Assembly (NCBI RefSeq): GCF_000150275.1
Contig: NW_002060947.1
Location: forward strand, 5,902,286-5,966,285
Direction: 5' to 3'
DNA from: Trichoplax adhaerens
Taxonomy: Eukaryota; Placozoa; Uniplacotomia; Trichoplacea; Trichoplacidae
Length of the DNA: 64,000 nt
The notes beneath the pieces were generated by a model that did no database searches, was not told the origin of the DNA, and saw only the letters and a program-made list of their open reading frames with translations. The translations under genes were made by a program, and so were the position numbers. This document shows, one piece after another, positions 45,001 to 64,000 of the stretch (its first letter is position 1; each line of letters starts with the position of its first letter).

Positions 45001-46340
45001 GAACATACTGTAAAACAGTCATGATGATACTATAGCAGCTGAAGTAATTCATGCTTTTATAAAGTAAAGTTGAGCTAAACTTGGTTTTGCGATCTAAATA
45101 GTGTTGTAGCTACGATTTAACATAACTGAGATATTCAAAATAAAATTATCGCGTATGCTATGGTATCTGAAATGAATTGTCTGATTAAAAAAGTGGATAC
45201 GAAATCTTTTATAGTCCCGCTTTACCTTTAGTAACTACTATCTGATAATACAATAATTAAGAATTCCACGTAGAGGTTATAATAAATCAAATTAAAACGT
45301 CAGTAAATCGTGCTGCTAACTATGCAAGGACCGTATGAAATCTGATATACAGCAATTGCATTTTAAGCCTTCATCTGATCTGATAGTGACTAAAAATTTC
45401 GTATGGCAATGCAAATATTTTATAGTAACAGTAACAATTCACGTTACGGATATGTAAATAAAAGATTTTTCGTACCAGAATTTACGATATATTACTGTGA
45501 GCACGCAGATCTGTTCTAGTATTAGTTCGAATATTTGTTGAAGTAAGAGAAAGTCATTAAAAACATTCTAGTTATAATCTAGTTTTGGTTCAATACTTTA
45601 CATGTAATCCATAATGTAAAATAATTGCAAAGAAATTGTAAACTCTAGTTGTTCGATCAATAATTTGCACAGTCTTGCTCATGAATCTCATTAATTTAAA
45701 TCTGTGGCAAGAATAGAAGTAGATGCTTCCAGTTAGTACGATTTCATATGACCACACAAAGTATCAACGCTAATAAGATATTGGACTGGATCAAAACCCA
45801 TAGATTTATTAAATTTTCAATGAAATTATTTTAAATATATCACTTGAAAAAACTCAAACTATAGCTAACTTAAAGTAACTATTTCAACTTAAATTCACAA
45901 AAGTTTCAGTTCACAAAGCAGACTTGAATTACACCGTGTGATCGATCACATTTACATTATCTATTTTGTGAAGCTGATTTCATAACAAATTCCGATATAT
46001 GATATGCCAACACTTGCTATAACTTCCTCAGAATAAAATTATTCAACGTTAATAGAGTACTAGCACCTAAATAGAGCTAGTAAATCCAGGAATTTAGTTT
46101 CTTCTATCGTAATATAATCTCCCCGAAACTTCATTGAACGATATGAGTAATTAAGCCATGCAAATCAGCACTTTAAACTACCTCAGTTCATTAACATAAT
46201 TATTAATCGATTTGATATGAAATAAAAGAATTAAAGTAATGATCATAATTCAATATCATATTATTGCAAACATAGTTGCATAATTTAAAACTAGAATAAG
46301 AATTACGCGATACAAGAATTTAAGTACGAACTAGAGGTGT
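42031..46340. other. 4.3-kb intergenic gap between glucosidases A and B
   Basis: The largest gene-free gap in the window. It must hold the A promoter and the B 3' UTR. An (AT)n run sits at about 43709-43725. No glucosidase pseudo-exons, transposon ORF or RNA gene were recognised on either strand. Confidence 0.4.
43709..43725. repeat. (AT)n microsatellite
   Basis: A short perfect AT dinucleotide run in otherwise unremarkable intergenic DNA. Confidence 0.85.
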
Positions 46341-53777
<7,437 letters not shown>

Positions 53778-55499
53778 GGTGGTTTCTAGCGATAACTGGA
53801 AATTTTTCAAAGTATAATTCAAACTGGTATTCGATGAGGATAATTACTAATATTAAACTTGCCGATCAGTTTATTAATTGTACTTTGTGTGCAAAGTAAT
53901 TGCATCCAAGAGTAATTAATTACTCTGCACAGAATTCTATTTAGCTGCAGAGATTGAATGTTACAGTGTACAAACAAGGATCAGCCCAATTCTGATCTTG
54001 CAGAATAGACTGAGGAGGAAGCGAGGTCTTGGACAATATTAACTTGTACGAGAAGTAGCTACCGCAGCTTTGATAGAAGAGTTCTATTGGTCATTAATTC
54101 ACAGTCACGTTATAAGACTTCAATTTAGCCGTATCGTCTATTTCTATTGCCTAGGGTTGTATTGGCAGGATATTATCTCACTCATAACCGAAGTTGTTTA
54201 TCTAATGTTTGACATCAATTGTTTAGGTGTTTACATTAGGAAGAATATCCCAGAAAATGAGAATCATCTGATTATGTCTTGACAGTTTATTATTCACTTT
54301 TACTGTCAATGTATTCCAATTAAGGATGACAGAAAAATATTAGCAAGAATTAAATCGTATATATTCTTAACCTAATAGAATCGGAATTAGACAGGAGCTT
54401 CTTCTGTCTGATAATATTGACAAGAAAATAATAATTAGAACCGGCTAATACCACATTAAGCTTTACAACATTACATAGATATAGAAAAATCCAATTTTAG
54501 CTCGTAGCAGGATATCAAATCATGATTGATAGGTGAGCAATCAATAGAGAAGCATTTAATGCACTTATCTACGAATTAGCATTAAAAGATTTAGCCAATC
54601 ACTTCTACTTTTTCACGATGATTATAATATTATTCACGGCTTTTCCTCGTGCTCATGATTGAGTCAACACTTCCTTTTGTATTATCACGCTAATATTCAA
54701 ATGTCAATTTTTCGAATTGACATATTGTTATCAGTAATGTTTAGACGAAATATGAGTTATTAAGCTTCTCAAGCAAAGACTTAGTTACCCAAATGAAAAT
54801 TTACAGTTTAATTCGATGATGATTCAGAATTGCATTATGATGATCTAAATGATGCTTAAGGTCAATCTATATTTGTCTATATCATCACTTTACTACCGCA
54901 ATTTTACGTTTTCATATATTCAAATAAAGAAATAGTACCACTACAGTATGATAGACCTTCATGACAAAGCTAACAGGTTTCTGTCAGTCTTGACAAATCT
55001 ATCACGTAAGCTATTTACATAAGCAACAATGTCTCGTCAATCAAAATGCCAAGATGATTTTATCATGATTATTTTTTTACAATTTATTCATACCAATTGT
55101 TTAAAGTTGATACACAAGTATCCTTGATAGATATACTAATAGACTACTTTTAGTTCTAATTCTTGCGGCAGGAAATGGGTACAAACTAGGTTATAATATG
55201 AAATAAAACTCTAATATGATCCTAGTCCCATTCTCCGGATCTTTTTGATTTAATATATTAACTGTTCACCGGTATATTATCCATCGTAAATCAATTTTTT
55301 ACTCGGCTCTGCTAGTAAGCAGACAATATCTTAAAAACTACACCAATCAATCTTGATGCCAGGTACAGCTAAATGTTGTTAGGCGACGTTATTCCTATTT
55401 TTATATATTAGTCAACTTAATAAAAAAATGCTGACTTAACCCTACATTATATAACGCCATTCTTTAGTTAGTTAGATATAATAGAATATAAGTGTATTT
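53778..55499. other. 5' flank of glucosidase B
   Basis: Presumed promoter and 5' UTR of glucosidase B followed by AT-rich spacer. The 70-codon plus-strand frame at 54070 has no recognisable domain. No RNA gene was seen. Confidence 0.4.
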
Positions 55500-56090
55500 T
55501 GATCGTAAAAATATAAAGTGGCCAAAAGTACATAGTTACCGTGATCATGTTTATCCTTTACAACAATGATAATTGCTTTTTCTGTCCATATCTTATTGAG
55601 CATGATCATATATTTTAAAACTAGACTACGTATATGGAATATAAGCGAATTTCCGATAGTAAAAATTATAGAGTCCAAATTGAAAAGTTAAAATGATCGT
55701 ATTGATCTACCATAATCGCGATAATTGCTGTTTTTGTCATAATCTTATTGACTATGATAATATCTTTAGGAACTAGAATATACCGTATCGAATATAGACG
55801 AATTTCGATGGTAAAAAGTATGAAGTAGTCCAAATTACAAAGTTAAAATGATCATGTTTATCCTTTATAACAACAGCAATTGCTAGTTGACTATGATAAT
55901 AATATATTTAAAAGCTAGACTATATCGAATATAATCTAACCTCGATGGTGTAAGAGTATAAAGTATTCTAAATTGCATACTTAAAGTGATTATGTATATC
56001 CTCTAAAGTAACGGCAATTACAGCTTTCCATGTGTATCATAATGAGTATGATAATATATTTAAAAACTAGACTATATTTTGTTATCGCTG
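55500..56090. repeat. Four-copy diverged tandem repeat, about 140-155 bp
   Basis: Copies are marked by a GATCATGTTTATCCTTTA-like start at 55543, 55695 (more diverged), 55850 and 55988. Each has downstream ATTGCT or ATTACAGCT, then TATGATAATAT, then AACTAGACTATAT and, except in the last copy, a CGAATTTCGATGGTAA-like block. Spacing is 152, 155 and 138 bp. The array lies between the 3' end of glucosidase C and the 5' end of glucosidase B. No coding frame spans it. Confidence 0.8.
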
Positions 56091-56655
56091 GTTCTATTCT
56101 GAATTGAGCCGATTGAATCTGTTCATTCTATGACGTGAAATTGACAATTGCCAAACAGCGAATAGGAAGCTACAGATCTTGATATTGAAGACAAGAATCA
56201 AGAACCAATTCTTAAATCGAAGAATATTAAGAACTTTACTCTATTGAACTAATAATATCAAATTCCAGATAGCAAATAAATCAATTAATTAATTTTATTG
56301 GATGAACGTCAAGTCATTGATAATTATCAGTTACGATCGATATTATAAACGTATCATTTTGATATAAGTGATCATATGCGCACAACTAACGATCAAACTA
56401 AATTATGCTGGCCAAATTATTAATGAAATGACGTGATTTACCATAGCTACAGTTAAGTCAAGAGATATCTTTCAATCTTAACTGTGCTTAAAATTGAAAA
56501 CCAGCATTATATCATTTATGTACAGATACAAGCCAAACATTTGTGTAGAAAACTAGCAATTATCAAAATAATTAGTTGAAGTTTGTGTTTTACGAACACG
56601 TTTTATTTTGGATTAAAATTTAGAAAAAACATAATCATGAGTTTAGGACACCAAA
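56091..56655. other. 3' flank of glucosidase C
   Basis: Contains the 3' UTR of glucosidase C. Nothing else was recognised. Confidence 0.4.
56602..56607 (-). promoter_or_regulatory. Candidate polyadenylation signal of glucosidase C
   Basis: An AATAAA hexamer on the minus strand lies about 50 bases after the stop codon. Assigned by position only. Confidence 0.4.
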
Positions 56656-63355
<6,700 letters not shown>

Positions 63356-63596
63356 TTTACTTCCAATTTATCTAGAAGAATACTCAGGCTTTAGCGAAGT
63401 GATTTTTGCTTCAAAATTTTAAAGCTGCTAAAATATGCAATAGAGATGAAGTAAGCTATAGACTATGAACAGATTGAATACAACAGTATTGCACTAGCCT
63501 ACTAAAAGTGGAGATGGTCATAACCGCTGTTTAATATCACATTGGTCAACTCTATGCGGTCAGGCAAATGGGGAGGTGCTTGTATCAAAGACGGCT
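63356..63596. other. 5' flank of glucosidase C
   Basis: Presumed 5' UTR and proximal promoter of glucosidase C. No core promoter element could be assigned by eye. Confidence 0.4.
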
Positions 63597-63737
63597 AAGG
63601 AGGTGGGATAGGAGGTGGGATAGAAGGTAGGATAAGGTAGAATAGAAGGTTGGATAGAAGGTTGGATAGAAGGTGGGATAGAAGATGGGATAGAAGGTGG
63701 GATAGAAGGTGGGATAGAAGGTGGGATAGGAGGTGTT
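63597..63737. repeat. 12-bp minisatellite, about 11-12 copies
   Basis: A tandem array of a 12-bp unit, TAGAAGGTGGGA with variants (TAGGAGGTGGGA, TAGAAGGTTGGA, TAGAAGATGGGA), purine-rich on the plus strand. One copy is shortened to 10 bp. Because 12 is divisible by 3, open frames run through it on the minus strand (YPTF or HLLS type repeats), but these are a by-product of the repeat. Confidence 0.9.
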
Positions 63738-64000
63738 TACAAAGTTTGCAAAATGAAATAATAACAAATAAATAGCCTAAAATCACCTACAGCAAGTATT
63801 AATATTTATTTATTGTCTTTGTTTATAGAAAGCTTTTGTCTGATTCTAGGTCACGATCATCCTCTAAGATACGCCAGAAATTGAGAAAGAGTTTATTATA
63901 TTCTACTGGAAGCCATCATTGAACTATAACTGAAGCAAATATAAATTAGTACTCTACTAAAGCTTTTATAACATCTATCATATCCTTGACCTGTAGGCTG
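63738..64000. other. Window-end sequence, nothing recognised
   Basis: AT-rich sequence with no supported feature. A neighbouring gene may start beyond the window. Confidence 0.4.

Noticed and set aside
63585-63786. Minus-strand YPTF/LLSH repeat proteins
   Set aside because: Produced by the 12-bp minisatellite, whose period keeps frames open. No start context, domain or flanking coding sequence.

Overview
The window looks like nuclear DNA from a small, AT-rich, intron-dense animal genome. A placozoan-type animal fits best, but that is inference. The support is: five long genes with many short GT-AG introns; metazoan-type families (SPAG17 of the motile-cilium central pair, KPNA2-type importin alpha, TFIIH p62, membrane-anchored trefoil GH31 alpha-glucosidases); and short intergenic gaps. 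No prokaryotic, organellar or viral block was recognised. Exon structures were read by hand from splice sites, reading phase and remembered family sequences. In all six spliced models (five long genes plus TFIIH p62) the phases close exactly.

Layout. 1-8 kb: AT-rich sequence with two intronless plus-strand genes for 137-residue R-SNARE/VAMP-like proteins. 8.0-12.0 kb (minus): TFIIH p62 (GTF2H1), 16 exons, 526 aa. 13.5-19.9 kb (minus): importin alpha of the KPNA2 clade, 22 exons, 525 aa. 20.8-22.4 kb: a repeat block holding palindromic CTGTAC-type sequence, an 86-bp hairpin-bearing minisatellite and a small fold-back. 23.2-32.4 kb (minus): SPAG17, 17 exons, 2212 aa. 34.5-63.4 kb (minus): three tandem type-II membrane alpha-glucosidases (A, B, C; 916, 964 and 964 aa). 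55.5-56.1 kb: a four-copy repeat of about 150 bp between B and C. 63.6 kb: a 12-bp minisatellite.

How the genes relate. The three glucosidases are one tandem family, probably surface-anchored enzymes that release glucose from alpha-glucans or oligosaccharides outside the cell or in a lumen. They keep almost identical exon lengths. A has lost the trefoil domain, and A also lacks one intron that B and C share. The other genes (basal transcription and repair, nuclear import, cilium, vesicle fusion) are housekeeping or structural and have no evident shared pathway.

The points most worth a second look are: the first SNARE-like gene, whose heptad register is intact but whose zero-layer arginine is asparagine; the glucosidase trio with selective trefoil loss; and the 86-bp minisatellite in which every complete strong copy can fold into a 9-bp-stem hairpin. 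I did not find a clearly new multi-gene system.
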